Assembly: GCA_964035775.1 (NCBI GenBank)
Contig: OZ038318.1
Coordinates: forward strand, 1,780,016-1,844,015
Source of the DNA: Osedax frankpressi
Taxonomy: Eukaryota > Annelida > Polychaeta > Sabellida > Siboglinidae
Reading direction: 5' to 3'
Length of the DNA: 64,000 nucleotides
Under the pieces are notes generated by a model that saw only the letters and a list, made by a program, of their open reading frames with translations, searched no databases and was not told where the DNA came from. Both the position numbers and the translations under genes were made by a program. How positions within the stretch are numbered: position 1 is the first letter of the stretch; each line of letters opens with the position of its first letter. Shown here one piece after another: positions 24,701-39,700 of the stretch.

Positions 24701-27700
24701 ATATAGTGTATTATTTAGTGTAGAGTGTATTATAATATTTACAATAGTGTATTATTTAGTGTAGAGTGTATTATAATGTTTATATAGTGTATTATTTAGT
24801 GTAGAGTGTATTATAATGTTTATATAGTGTATTATTTAGTGTAGAGTATATTATAATATTTATATAGTTTATTATTTAGTGTAGAGTATATTATAATGTT
24901 TATATAGTGTATTATTTAGTGTAGAGTGTATTATAATGTTTACATAGTGTATTATTTAGTGTAGAGTATATTATAATGTTTATATATTGTATTATTTAGT
25001 GTAGAGTGTATTATAATGTTTATATAGGGTATTATTTAGTGTAGAGTGTATTATAATGTTTACATAGTGTATTATTTAGTGTAGAGTGTATTATAATGTT
25101 TATATAGTGTATTATTTAGTGTAGAGTGTATTATAATGTTTATATAGTGTATTATTTAGTGTAGAGTGTATTATAATGTTTATATAGTGTATTATTTAGT
25201 GTAGAGTGTATTATAATGTTTATATAGTGTATTATTTAGTGTAGAGTGTATTATAATGTTTATATAGTGTATTATTTAGTGTTGAGTATATTATAATGTT
25301 TATATAGTGTATTATTTAGTGTAGAGTGTATTATAATGTTTATATAGTGTATTATTTAGTGTAGAGTGTATTATAATGTTTATATAGTGTATTATTTAGT
25401 GTAGAGTGTATTATAATGTTTATATTGTGTATTACTTAGTGTAGAGTGTATTATAATGTTTGTATAGTGTATTATTTAGTGTAGAGTGTATTATAATGTC
25501 TATATAGTGTATTATTTAATGTAGAGTGTATTATAATGTTTATATAGTGTATTATTTAGTGTAGAGTGTATTATAATGTTTATATAGTGTATTATTTAGT
25601 GTAGAGTGTATTATAATGTTTATATAGTGTATTATTTAGTGTAGAGTGTATTATAATGTTTATATAGTGTATTATTTAGTGTAGAGTGTATTATAATGTT
25701 TACAATAGTGTGTTATTTAGTGTAGAGTTAATTATAATGTTTATATAGTGTATTATTTAGTGTAGAGTGTATTATAATGTTTATATTGTGTATTATTTAG
25801 TGTAGAGTGTATTATAATGTTTATATAGTGTATTATTTAGTGTAGAGTGTATTATTATGTTTATATAGTGTATTATTTAGTGTATAGTGTATTATAATGT
25901 TTACATCGTGTATTATTTAGTGTAGAGTGTATTATAATGTTTACATAGTGTATTATTTAGTTTAGAGTGTATTATAATGTTTATATAGTGTATTATTTAG
26001 TGTAGAGTGTATTATAATGTTTACAATAGTGTATTATTTAGTGTATAGTGTATTATAATGTTTACAATAGTGTATTATTTAGTGTAGAATGTATTATAAT
26101 GTTTATATAGTGTATTATTTAGTGTAGAGTGTATTATAATGTTTACAATAGTGTATTATTTAGTGTATAGTGTATTATAATGTTTACAATAGTGTATTAT
26201 TTAGTGTAGAATGTATTATAATGTTTATATAGTGTATTATTTAGTGTAGAGTGTATTATAATGTTTATATAGTGTATTATTTAGTGTAGAGTATATTATA
26301 ATATTTATATAGTGTATTATTTAGTGTAGAGTGTATTATAATGTTTATATTGTGTATTATTTAGTGTAGAGTGTATTATAATATTTATATAGTGTATTAT
26401 TTAGTGTAGAGTGTATTATAATGTTTACAATAGTGTGTTATTTAGTGTTTAGTGTATTATAATGTTTATTTAGTGTATTATTTAGTGTAAAGTGTATTAT
26501 AATGTTTATTTAGTGTATTATTTAGTGTAGAGTGTATTATAATGTTTATATAGTGTATTATTTAGTGTAGAGTGTATTATAATGTTTATATAGTGTATTA
26601 TTTAGTGTAGAGTGTATTATAATGTTTATATTGTGTATTATTTAGTGTAGAGTGTATTATAATGTTTATATAGTGTATTATTTAGTGTAGAGTGTATTAT
26701 AATGTTTATATAGTGTATTATTTAGTGTATAGTGTATTATAATGTTTACATCGTGTATTATTTAGTGTAGAGTGTATTATAATGTTTACATAGTGTATTA
26801 TTTAGTTTAGAGTGTATTATAATGTTTATATAGTGTATTATTTAGTGTAGAGTGTATTATAATGTTTACAATAGTGTATTATTTAGTGTATAGTGTATTA
26901 TAATGTTTACAATAGTGTATTATTTAGTGTAGAATGTATTATAATGTTTATATAGTGTATTATTTAGTGTAGAGTGTATTATAATGTTTACAATAGTGTA
27001 TTATTTAGTGTATAGTGTATTATAATGTTTACAATAGTGTATTATTTAGTGTAGAATGTATTATAATGTTTATATAGTGTATTATTTAGTGTAGAGTGTA
27101 TTATAATGTTTATATAGTGTATTATTTAGTGTAGAGTATATTATAATATTTATATAGTGTATTATTTAGTGTAGAGTGTATTATAATGTTTATATTGTGT
27201 ATTATTTAGTGTAGAGTGTATTATAATATTTATATAGTGTATTATTTAGTGTAGAGTGTATTATAATGTTTACAATAGTGTGTTATTTAGTGTTTAGTGT
27301 ATTATAATGTTTATTTAGTGTATTATTTAGTGTAAAGTGTATTATAATGTTTATTTAGTGTATTATTTAGTGTAGAGTGTATTATAATGTTTATATAGTG
27401 TATTATTTAGTGTAGAGTGTATTATAATGTTTATATAGTGTATTATTTAGTGTAGAGTGTATTATAATGTTTATATAGTGTATTATTTAGTATAGAGTAT
27501 ATTATAATGTTTATATAGTGTATTATTTAGTGTAGAGTGTATTATAATGTTTATATTGTGTATTATTTAGTGTTGAGTGTATTATAATGTTTACAATAGT
27601 GTATTATTTAGTGTATAGTGTATTATAATGTTTATTTAGTGTATTATTTAGTGTAAAGTGTATTATAATGTTTATTTAGTGTATTATTTAGTGTAGAGTG

Positions 27701-30700
27701 TATTATAATGTTTATATAGTGTATTATTTAGTGTAGAGTGTATTATAATGTTTATATAGTGTATTATTTAGTGTAGAGTGTATTATAATGTTTATATAGT
27801 GTATTATTTAGTATAGAGTATATTATAATGTTTATATAGTGTATTATTTAGCGTAGAGTGTATTAAAATGTTTATATAGTGTATTATTTAGTGTAGAGTG
27901 TATTAATAATGTTTATATAGCGTATTATTTAGTGTAGATTATATTATAATGTTTATATAGTGTATTATTTAGTGTAGAGTGTATTATAATGTTTATATAG
28001 TGTATTATTTAGTGTAGAGTGTATTATAATATTTACAATAGTGTATTATTTAGTGTAGAGTGTATTATAATGTTTATATAGTGTATTATTTAGTGTAGAG
28101 TGTATTATAATGTTTACATAGTGTATTATTTAGTATAGAGTATATTATAATGTTTATATAGTGTATTATTTAGTGTAGAGTGTATTATAATGTTTATATA
28201 GTGTATTATTTAGTGTAGAGTGTATTATAATGTTTATATAGTGTATTATTTAGTGTAGAGTGTATTATAATGTTTATATAGTGTATTATTTAGTGTAGAG
28301 TGTATTATAATGTTTATATAGTGTATTATTTAGTGTAGAGTGTATTATAATGTTTATATAGTGTATTATTTAGTGTTGAGTATATTATAATGTTTATATA
28401 GTGTATTATTTAGTGTAGAGTGTATTATAATGTTTATATAGTGTGTTATTTAGTGTAGAGTGTATTATAATGTTTATATAGTGTATTATTTAGTGTATAG
28501 TGTATTATAATGTTTACATAGTGTATTATTTAGTGTAGAGTGTATTATAATGTTTACATAGTGTATTATTTAGTTTAGAGTGTATTATAATGTTTATATA
28601 GTGTATTATTTAGTGTAGAGTGTATTATAATGTTTACAATAGTGTATTATTTAGTGTATAGTGTATTATAATGTTTACAATAGTGTATTATTTAGTGTAT
28701 AGTGTATTATAATGTTTACAATAGTGTATTATTTAGTGTAGAATGTATTATAATGTTTATATAGTGTATTATTTAGTGTATTGTGTATTATAATGTTTAC
28801 AATAGTGTATTATTTAGTGTATAGTGTATTATAATGTTTACAATAGTGTATTATTTAGTGTAGAATGTATTATAATGTTTATATAGTGTATTATTTAGTG
28901 TAGAGTGTATTATAATGTTTATATAGTGTATTATTTAGTGTAGAGTATATTATAATATTTATATAGTGTATTATTTAGTGTAGAGTGTATTATAATGTTT
29001 ATATTGTGTATTATTTAGTGTAGAGTGTATTATAATATTTATATAGTGTATTATTTAGTGTAGAGTGTATTATAATGTTTATATTGTGTATTATTTAGTT
29101 TAGAGTGTATTATAATGTTTATATAGTGTATTATTTAGTGTAGAGTGTATTATAATGTTTATATAGTGTATTATTTAGTGTAGAGTGTATTATAATGTTT
29201 ATATTGTGTATTATTTAGTGTAGAGTGTATTATAATGTTTATATAGTGTATTATTTAGTGTAGAGTGTATTATAATGTCTATATAGTGTATTATTTAGTG
29301 TAGAGTGTATTATAATGTTTATATAGTGTATTATTTAGTGTAGAGTGTATTATAATGTTTATATAGTGTATTATTTAGTGTAGAGTGTATTATAATGTTT
29401 ATATAGTGTATTATTTAGTGTAGAGTGTATTATAATGTTTATATAGTGTATTATTTAGTGTAGAGTGTATTATAATGTTTACAATAGTGTGTTATTTAGT
29501 GTAGAGTTAATTATAATGTTTATATAGTGTATTATTTAGTGTAGAGTGTATTATAATGTTTATATTGTGTATTATTTAGTGTAGAGTGTATTATAATGTT
29601 TATATAGTGTATTATTTAGTGTAGAGTGTATTATAATGTTTATATAGTGTATTATTTAGTGTATAGTGTATTATAATGTTTACATCGTGTATTATTTAGT
29701 GTAGAGTGTATTATAATGTTTACATAGTGTATTATTTAGTTTAGAGTGTATTATAATGTTTATATAGTGTATTATTTAGTGTAGAGTGTATTATAATGTT
29801 TATATAGTGTATTATTTAGTGTAGAGTATATTATAATATTTATATAGTGTATTATTTAGTGTAGAGTGTATTATAATGTTTATATTGTGTATTATTTAGT
29901 GTAGAGTGTATTATAATATTTATATAGTGTATTATTTAGTGTAGAGTGTATTATAATGTTTACAATAGTGTGTTATTTAGTGTTTAGTGTATTATAATGT
30001 TTATTTAGTGTATTATTTAGTGTAAAGTGTATTATAATGTTTATTTAGTGTATTATTTAGTGTAGAGTGTATTATAATGTTTATATAGTGTATTATTTAG
30101 TGTAGAGTGTATTATAATGTTTATATAGTGTATTATTTAGTGTAGAGTGTATTATAATGTTTATATAGTGTATTATTTAGTATAGAGTATATTATAATGT
30201 TTATATAGTGTATTATTTAGTGTAGAGTGTATTATAATGTTTATATTGTGTATTATTTAGTGTAGAATGTATTATAATGTTTATATAGTGTATTATTTAG
30301 TGTAGAGTGTATTATAATGTTTATATAGTGTATTATTTAGTGTAGAGTATATTATAATATTTATATAGTGTATTATTTAGTGTAGAGTGTATTATAATGT
30401 TTATATTGTGTATTATTTAGTGTAGAGTGTATTATAATATTTATATAGTGTATTATTTAGTGTAGAATGTATTATAATGTTTATATTGTGTATTATTTAG
30501 TTTAGAGTGTATTATAATGTTTATATAGTGTATTATTTAGTGTAGAGTGTATTATAATGTTTATATAGTGTATTATTTAGTGTAGAGTGTATTATAATGT
30601 TTATATTGTGTATTATTTAGTGTAGAGTGTATTATAATGTTTATATAGTGTATTATTTAGTGTAGAGTGTATTATAATGTCTATATAGTGTATTATTTAG

Positions 30701-33700
30701 TGTAGAGTGTATTATAATGTTTATATAGTGTATTATTTAGTGTAGAGTGTATTATAATGTTTATATAGTGTATTATTTAGTGTAGAGTGTATTATAATGT
30801 TTATATAGTGTATTATTTAGTGTAGAGTGTATTATAATGTTTATATAGTGTATTATTTAGTGTAGAGTGTATTATAATGTTTACAATAGTGTGTTATTTA
30901 GTGTAGAGTTAATTATAATGTTTATATAGTGTATTATTTAGTGTAGAGTGTATTATAATGTTTATATTGTGTATTATTTAGTGTAGAGTGTATTATAATG
31001 TTTATATAGTGTATTATTTAGTGTAGAGTGTATTATAATGTTTATATAGTGTATTATTTAGTGTATAGTGTATTATAATGTTTACATCGTGTATTATTTA
31101 GTGTAGAGTGTATTATAATGTTTACATAGTGTATTATTACGTTTAGAGTGTATTATAATGTTTATATAGTGTATTATTTAGTGTAGAGTGTATTATAATG
31201 TTTACAATAGTGTATTATTTAGTGTATAGTGTATTATAATGTTTACAATAGTGTATTATTTAGTGTAGAATGTATTATAATGTTTATATAGTGTATTATT
31301 TAGTGTAGAGTGTATTATAATGTTTACAATAGTGTATTATTTAGTGTATAGTGTATTATAATGTTTACAATAGTGTATTATTTAGTGTAGAATGTATTAT
31401 AATGTTTATATAGTGTATTATTTAGTGTAGAGTGTATTATAATGTTTATATAGTGTATTATTTAGTGTAGAGTATATTATAATATTTATATAGTGTATTA
31501 TTTAGTGTAGAGTGTATTATAATGTTTATATTGTGTATTATTTAGTGTAAAGTGTATTATAATATTTATATAGTGTATTATTTAGTGTAGAGTGTATTAT
31601 AATGTTTACAATAGTGTGTTATTTAGTGTTTAGTGTATTATAATGTTTATTTAGTGTATTATTTAGTGTAAAGTGTATTATAATGTTTATTTAGTGTATT
31701 ATTTAGTGTAGAGTGTATTATAATGTTTATATAGTGTATTATTTAGTGTAGAGTGTATTATAATGTTTATATAGTGTATTATTTAGTGTAGAGTGTATTA
31801 TAATGTTTATATAGTGTATTATTTAGTATAGAGTATATTATAATGTTTATATAGTGTATTATTTAGTGTAGAGTGTATTATAATGTTTATATTGTGTATT
31901 ATTTAGTGTTGAGTGTATTATAATGTTTACAATAGTGTATTATTTAGTGTATAGTGTATTATAATGTTTATTTAGTGTATTATTTAGTGTAAAGTGTATT
32001 ATAATGTTTATTTAGTGTATTATTTAGTGTAGAGTGTATTATAATGTTTATATAGTGTATTATTTAGTGTAGAGTGTATTATAATGTTTATATAGTGTAT
32101 TATTTAGTGTAGAGTGTATTATAATGTTTATATAGTGTATTATTTAGTATAGAGTATATTATAATGTTTATATAGTGTATTATTTAGCGTAGAGTGTATT
32201 AAAATGTTTATATAGTGTATTATTTAGTGTAGAGTGTATTAATAATGTTTATATAGCGTATTATTTAGTGTAGAGTATATTATAATGTTTATATAGTGTA
32301 TTATTTAGTGTAGAGTGTATTATAATGTTTATATAGTGTATTATTTAGTGTAGAGTGTATTATAATATTTACAATAGTGTATTATTTAGTGTAGAGTGTA
32401 TTATAATGTTTATATAGTGTATTATTTAGTGTAGAGTGTATTATAATGTTTACATAGTGTATTATTTAGTATAGAGTATATTATAATGTTTATATAGTGT
32501 ATTATTTAGTGTAGAGTGTATTATAATGTTTATATAGTGTATTATTTAGTGTAGAGTATATTATAATATTTATATAGTTTATTATTTAGTGTAGAGTATA
32601 TTATAATGTTTATATAGTGTATTATTTAGTGTAGAGTGTATTATAATGTTTACATAGTGTATTATTTAGTGTAGAGTATATTATAATGTTTATATATTGT
32701 ATTATTTAGTGTAGAGTGTATTATAATGTTTATATAGGGTATTATTTAGTGTAGAGTGTATTATAATGTTTACATAGTGTATTATTTAGTGTAGAGTGTA
32801 TTATAATGTTTATATAGTGTATTATTTAGTGTAGAGTGTATTATAATGTTTATATAGTGTATTATTTAGTGTAGAGTGTATTATAATGTTTATATAGTGT
32901 ATTATTTAGTGTAGAGTGTATTATAATGTTTATATAGTGTATTATTTAGTGTAGAGTGTATTATAATGTTTATATAGTGTATTATTTAGTGTTGAGTATA
33001 TTATAATGTTTATATAGTGTATTATTTAGTGTAGAGTGTATTATAATGTTTATATAGTGTGTTATTTAGTGTAGAGTGTATTATAATGTTTATATAGTGT
33101 ATTATTTAGTGTATAGTGTATTATAATGTTTACATAGTGTATTATTTAGTGTAGAGTGTATTATAATGTTTACATAGTGTATTATTTAGTTTAGAGTGTA
33201 TTATAATGTTTATATAGTGTATTATTTAGTGTAGAGTGTATTATAATGTTTACAATAGTGTATTATTTAGTGTATAGTGTATTATAATGTTTACAATAGT
33301 GTATTATTTAGTGTAGAATGTATTATAATGTTTATATAGTGTATTATTTAGTGTATAGTGTATTATAATGTTTACAATAGTGTATTATTTAGTGTATAGT
33401 GTATTATAATGTTTACAATAGTGTATTATTTAGTGTAGAATGTATTATAATGTTTATATAGTGTATTATTTAGTGTAGAGTGTATTATAATGTTTATATA
33501 GTGTATTATTTAGTGTAGAGTATATTATAATATTTATATAGTGTATTATTTAGTGTAGAGTGTATTATAATGTTTATATTGTGTATTATTTAGTGTAGAG
33601 TGTATTATAATATTTATATAGTGTATTATTTAGTGTAGAGTGTATTATAATGTTTATATTGTGTATTATTTAGTTTAGAGTGTATTATAATGTTTATATA

Positions 33701-36700
33701 GTGTATTATTTAGTGTAGAGTGTATTATAATGTCTATATAGTGTATTATTTAGTGGTGAGTGTATTATAATGTTTATATAGTGTATTATTTAGTGTAGAG
33801 TATATTATAATGTTTATATAGTGTATTATTTAGTGTAGAGTGTATTATAATATTTATATAGTGTATTATTTAGTGTAGACTGTATTATAATGTTTATATA
33901 GTGTATTATTTAGTGTAGAGTGTATTATAATGTTTATATTGTGTATTATTTAGTGTAGAGTGTATTATAATATTTATATAGTGTATTATTTAGTGTAGAG
34001 TGTATTATAATGTTTATATTGTGTATTATTTAGTGTAGAGTGTATTATAATGTTTATATAGTGTATTATTTAGTGTAGAGTGTATTATAATGTTTACATA
34101 GTGTATTATTTAGTTTAGAGTGTATTATAATGTTTATATAGTGTATTATTTAGTGTAGAGTGTATTATAATGTTTACAATAGTGTATTATTTAGTGTAGA
34201 GTATATTATAATGTTTATATATTGTATTATTTAGTGTAGAGTGTATTATAATGTTTATATAGGGTATTATTTAGTGTAGAGTGTATTATAATGTTTACAT
34301 AGTGTATTATTTAGTGTAGAGTGTATTATAATGTTTATATAGTGTATTATTTAGTGTAGAGTGTATTATAATGTTTATATAGTGTATTATTTAGTGTAGA
34401 GTGTATTATAATGTTTATATAGTGTATTATTTAGTGTAGAGTGTATTATAATGTTTATATAGTGTATTATTTAGTGTAGAGTGTATTATAATGTTTATAT
34501 AGTGTATTATTTAGTGTTGAGTATATTATAATGTTTATATAGTGTATTATTTAGTGTAGAGTGTATTATAATGTTTATATAGTGTGTTATTTAGTGTAGA
34601 GTGTATTATAATGTTTATATAGTGTATTATTTAGTGTATAGTGTATTATAATGTTTACATAGTGTATTATTTAGTGTAGAGTGTATTATAATGTTTACAT
34701 AGTGTATTATTTAGTTTAGAGTGTATTATAATGTTTATATAGTGTATTATTTAGTGTAGAGTGTATTATAATGTTTACAATAGTGTATTATTTAGTGTAT
34801 AGTGTATTATAATGTTTACAATAGTGTATTATTTAGTGTAGAATGTATTATAATGTTTATATAGTGTATTATTTAGTGTATAGTGTATTATAATGTTTAC
34901 AATAGTGTATTATTTAGTGTATAGTGTATTATAATGTTTACAATAGTGTATTATTTAGTGTAGAATGTATTATAATGTTTATATAGTGTATTATTTAGTG
35001 TAGAGTGTATTATAATGTTTATATAGTGTATTATTTAGTGTAGAGTGTATTATAATGTTTATATTGTGTATTATTTAGTGTAGAGTGTATTATAATGTTT
35101 ATATAGTGTATTATTTAGTGTAGAGTGTATTATAATGTCTATATAGTGTATTATTTAGTGTAGAGTGTATTATAATGTTTATATAGTGTATTATTTAGTG
35201 TAGAGTGTATTATAATGTTTATATAGTGTATTATTTAGTGTAGAGTGTATTATAATGTTTATATTGTGTATTATTTAGTGTAGAGTGTATTATAATATTT
35301 ATATAGTGTATTATTTAGTGTAGAGTGTATTATAATGTTTATATTGTGTATTATTTAGTTTAGAGTGTATTATAATGTTTATATAGTGTATTATTTAGTG
35401 TAGAGTGTATTATAATATCTATATAGTGTATTATTTAGTGGTGAGTGTATTATAATGTTTATATAGTGTATTATTTAGTGTAGAGTATATTATAATGTTT
35501 ATATAGTGTATTATTTAGTGTAGAGTGTATTATAATGTTTATATAGTGTATTATTTAGTGTAGACTGTATTATAATATTTATATAGTGTATTATTTAGTG
35601 TAGAGTGTATTATAATGTTTATATTGTGTATTATTTAGTGTAGAGTGTATTATAATATTTATATAGTGTATTATTTAGTGTAGAGTGTATTATAATGTTT
35701 ATATTGTGTATTATTTAGTGTAGAGTGTATTATAATGTTTATATAGTGTATTATTTAGTGTAGAGTGTATTATAATGTTTATATAGTGTATTATTTAGTG
35801 TAGAGTGTATTATAATGTTTACAATAGTGTGTTATTTAGTGTAGAGTTAATTATAATGTTTATATAGTGTATTATTTAGTGTAGAGTGTATTATAATGTT
35901 TATATTGTGTATTATTTAGTGTAGAGTGTATTATAATGTTTATATAGTGTATTATTTAGTGTAGAGTGTATTATAATGTCTATATAGTGTATTATTTAGT
36001 GTAGAGTGTATTATAATGTTTATATAGTGTATTAGTTAGTGTAGAGTGTATTATAATGTTTATATTGTGTATTATTTAGTGTAGAGTGTATTATAATGTT
36101 TATATAGTGTATTATTTAGTGTAGAGTGTATTATATTGTCTATATAGTGTATTATTTAGTGTAGAGTGTATTATAATGTTTATATAGTGTATTAGTTAGT
36201 GTAGAGTGTATTATAATGTTTATATAGTGTATTATTTAGTGTAGAGTGTATTATAATGTTTATATAGTGTATTATTTAGTGTAGAGTGTATTATAATGTT
36301 TATATAGTGTATTATTTAGTATATAGTATATTATAATGTTTATATAGTGTATTATTTAGTGTAGAGTGTATTAGAATGTTTATATTGTGTATTATTTAGT
36401 GTTGAGTGTATTATAATGTTTACAATAGTGTATTATTTAGTGTATAGTGTATTATAATGTTTATTTAGTGTATTATTTAGTGTAAAGTGTATTATAATGT
36501 TTATTTAGTGTATTATAATGTTTATATAGTGTATTATTTAGTGTAGAGTGTATTATAATGTTTATATAGTGTATTATTTAGTGTAGAGTGTATTATAATG
36601 TTTATATAGTGTATTATAATGTTTATATAGTGTATTATTTAGTATAGAGTATATTATAATGTCTATATAGTGTATTATTTAGTGTAGAGTGTATTAATAA

Positions 36701-39700
36701 TGTTTATATAGCGTATTATTTAGTGTAGAGTATATTATAATGTTTATATAGTGTATTATTTAGTGTAGAGTGTATTATAATGTTTATATAGTGTATTATT
36801 TAGTGTAGAGTGTATTATAATATTTACAATAGTGTATTATTTAGTGTAGAGTGTATTATAATATTTACAATAGTGTATTATTTAGTGTAGAGTGTATTAT
36901 AATGTTTATATAGTGTATTATTTAGTGTAGAGTGTATTATAATGTTTATATAGTGTATTATTTAGTGTAGAGTATATTATAATATTTATATAGTTTATTA
37001 TTTAGTGTAGAGTATATTATAATGTTTATATAGTGTATTATTTAGTGTAGAGTATATTATAATGTTTACATAGTGTATTATTTAGTGTAGAGTATATTAT
37101 AATGTTTATATAGTGTATTATTTAGTGTAGAGTGTATTATAATGTTTATATAGGGTATTATTTAGTGTAGAGTGTATTATAATGTTTACATAGTGTATTA
37201 TTTAGTGTAGAGTGTATTATAATGTTTATATAGTGTATTATTTAGTGTAGAGTGTATTATAATGTTTATATAGTGTATTATTTAGTGTAGAGTGTATTAT
37301 AATGTTTATATAGTGTATTATTTAGTGTAGAGTGTATTATAATGTTTATATAGTGTATTATTTAGTGTAGAGTATATTATAATATTTATATAGTTTATTA
37401 TTTAGTGTAGAGTATATTATAATGTTTATATAGTGTATTATTTAGTGTAGAGTGTATTATAATGTTTACATAGTGTATTATTTAGTGTAGAGTATATTAT
37501 AATGTTTATATATTGTATTATTTAGTGTAGAGTGTATTATAATGTTTATATAGGGTATTATTTAGTGTAGAGTGTATTATAATGTTTACATAGTGTATTA
37601 TTTAGTGTAGAGTGTATTATAATGTTTATATAGTGTATTATTTAGTGTAGAGTGTATTATAATGTTTATATAGTGTATTATTTAGTGTAGAGTGTATTAT
37701 AATGTTTATATAGTGTATTATTTAGTGTAGAGTGTATTATAATGTTTATATAGTGTATTATTTAGTGTAGAGTGTATTATAATGTTTATATAGTGTATTA
37801 TTTAGTGTTGAGTATATTATAATGTTTATATAGTGTATTATTTAGTGTAGAGTGTATTATAATGTTTATATAGTGTGTTATTTAGTGTAGAGTGTATTAT
37901 AATGTTTATATAGTGTATTATTTAGTGTATAGTGTATTATAATGTTTACATAGTGTATTATTTAGTGTAGAGTGTATTATAATGTTTACATAGTGTATTA
38001 TTTAGTTTAGAGTGTATTATAATGTTTATATAGTGTATTATTTAGTGTAGAGTGTATTATAATGTTTACAATAGTGTATTATTTAGTGTATAGTGTATTA
38101 TAATGTTTACAATAGTGTATTATTTAGTGTAGAATGTATTATAATGTTTATATAGTGTATTATTTAGTGTATAGTGTATTATAATGTTTACAATAGTGTA
38201 TTATTTAGTGTATAGTGTATTATAATGTTTACAATAGTGTATTATTTAGTGTAGAATGTATTATAATGTTTATATAGTGTATTATTTAGTGTAGAGTGTA
38301 TTATAATGTTTATATAGTGTATTATTTAGTGTAGAGTATATTATAATATTTATATAGTGTATTATTTAGTGTAGAGTGTATTATAATGTTTATATTGTGT
38401 ATTATTTAGTGTAGAGTGTATTATAATATTTATATAGTGTATTATTTAGTGTAGAGTGTATTATAATGTTTATATTGTGTATTATTTAGTTTAGAGTGTA
38501 TTATAATGTTTATATAGTGTATTATTTAGTGTAGAGTGTATTATAATGTCTATATAGTGTATTATTTAGTGGTGAGTGTATTATAATGTTTATATAGTGT
38601 ATTATTTAGTGTAGAGTATATTATAATGTTTATATAGTGTATTATTTAGTGTAGAGTGTATTATAATATTTATATAGTGTATTATTTAGTGTAGACTGTA
38701 TTATAATGTTTATATAGTGTATTATTTAGTGTAGAGTGTATTATAATGTTTATATTGTGTATTATTTAGTGTAGAGTGTATTATAATATTTATATAGTGT
38801 ATTATTTAGTGTAGAGTGTATTATAATGTTTATATTGTGTATTATTTAGTGTAGAGTGTATTATAATGTTTATATAGTGTATTATTTAGTGTAGAGTGTA
38901 TTATAATGTTTACATAGTGTATTATTTAGTTTAGAGTGTATTATAATGTTTATATAGTGTATTATTTAGTGTAGAGTGTATTATAATGTTTACAATAGTG
39001 TATTATTTAGTGTAGAGTATATTATAATGTTTATATATTGTATTATTTAGTGTAGAGTGTATTATAATGTTTATATAGGGTATTATTTAGTGTAGAGTGT
39101 ATTATAATGTTTACATAGTGTATTATTTAGTGTAGAGTGTATTATAATGTTTATATAGTGTATTATTTAGTGTAGAGTGTATTATAATGTTTATATAGTG
39201 TATTATTTAGTGTAGAGTGTATTATAATGTTTATATAGTGTATTATTTAGTGTAGAGTGTATTATAATGTTTATATAGTGTATTATTTAGTGTAGAGTGT
39301 ATTATAATGTTTATATAGTGTATTATTTAGTGTTGAGTATATTATAATGTTTATATAGTGTATTATTTAGTGTAGAGTGTATTATAATGTTTATATAGGG
39401 TATTATTTAGTGTAGAGTGTATTATAATGTTTACATAGTGTATTATTTAGTGTAGAGTGTATTATAATGTTTATATAGTGTATTATTTAGTGTAGAGTGT
39501 ATTATAATGTTTATATAGTGTATTATTTAGTGTAGAGTGTATTATAATGTTTATATAGTGTATTATTTAGTGTAGAGTGTATTATAATGTTTATATAGTG
39601 TATTATTTAGTGTAGAGTATATTATAATATTTATATAGTTTATTATTTAGTGTAGAGTATATTATAATGTTTATATAGTGTATTATTTAGTGTAGAGTGT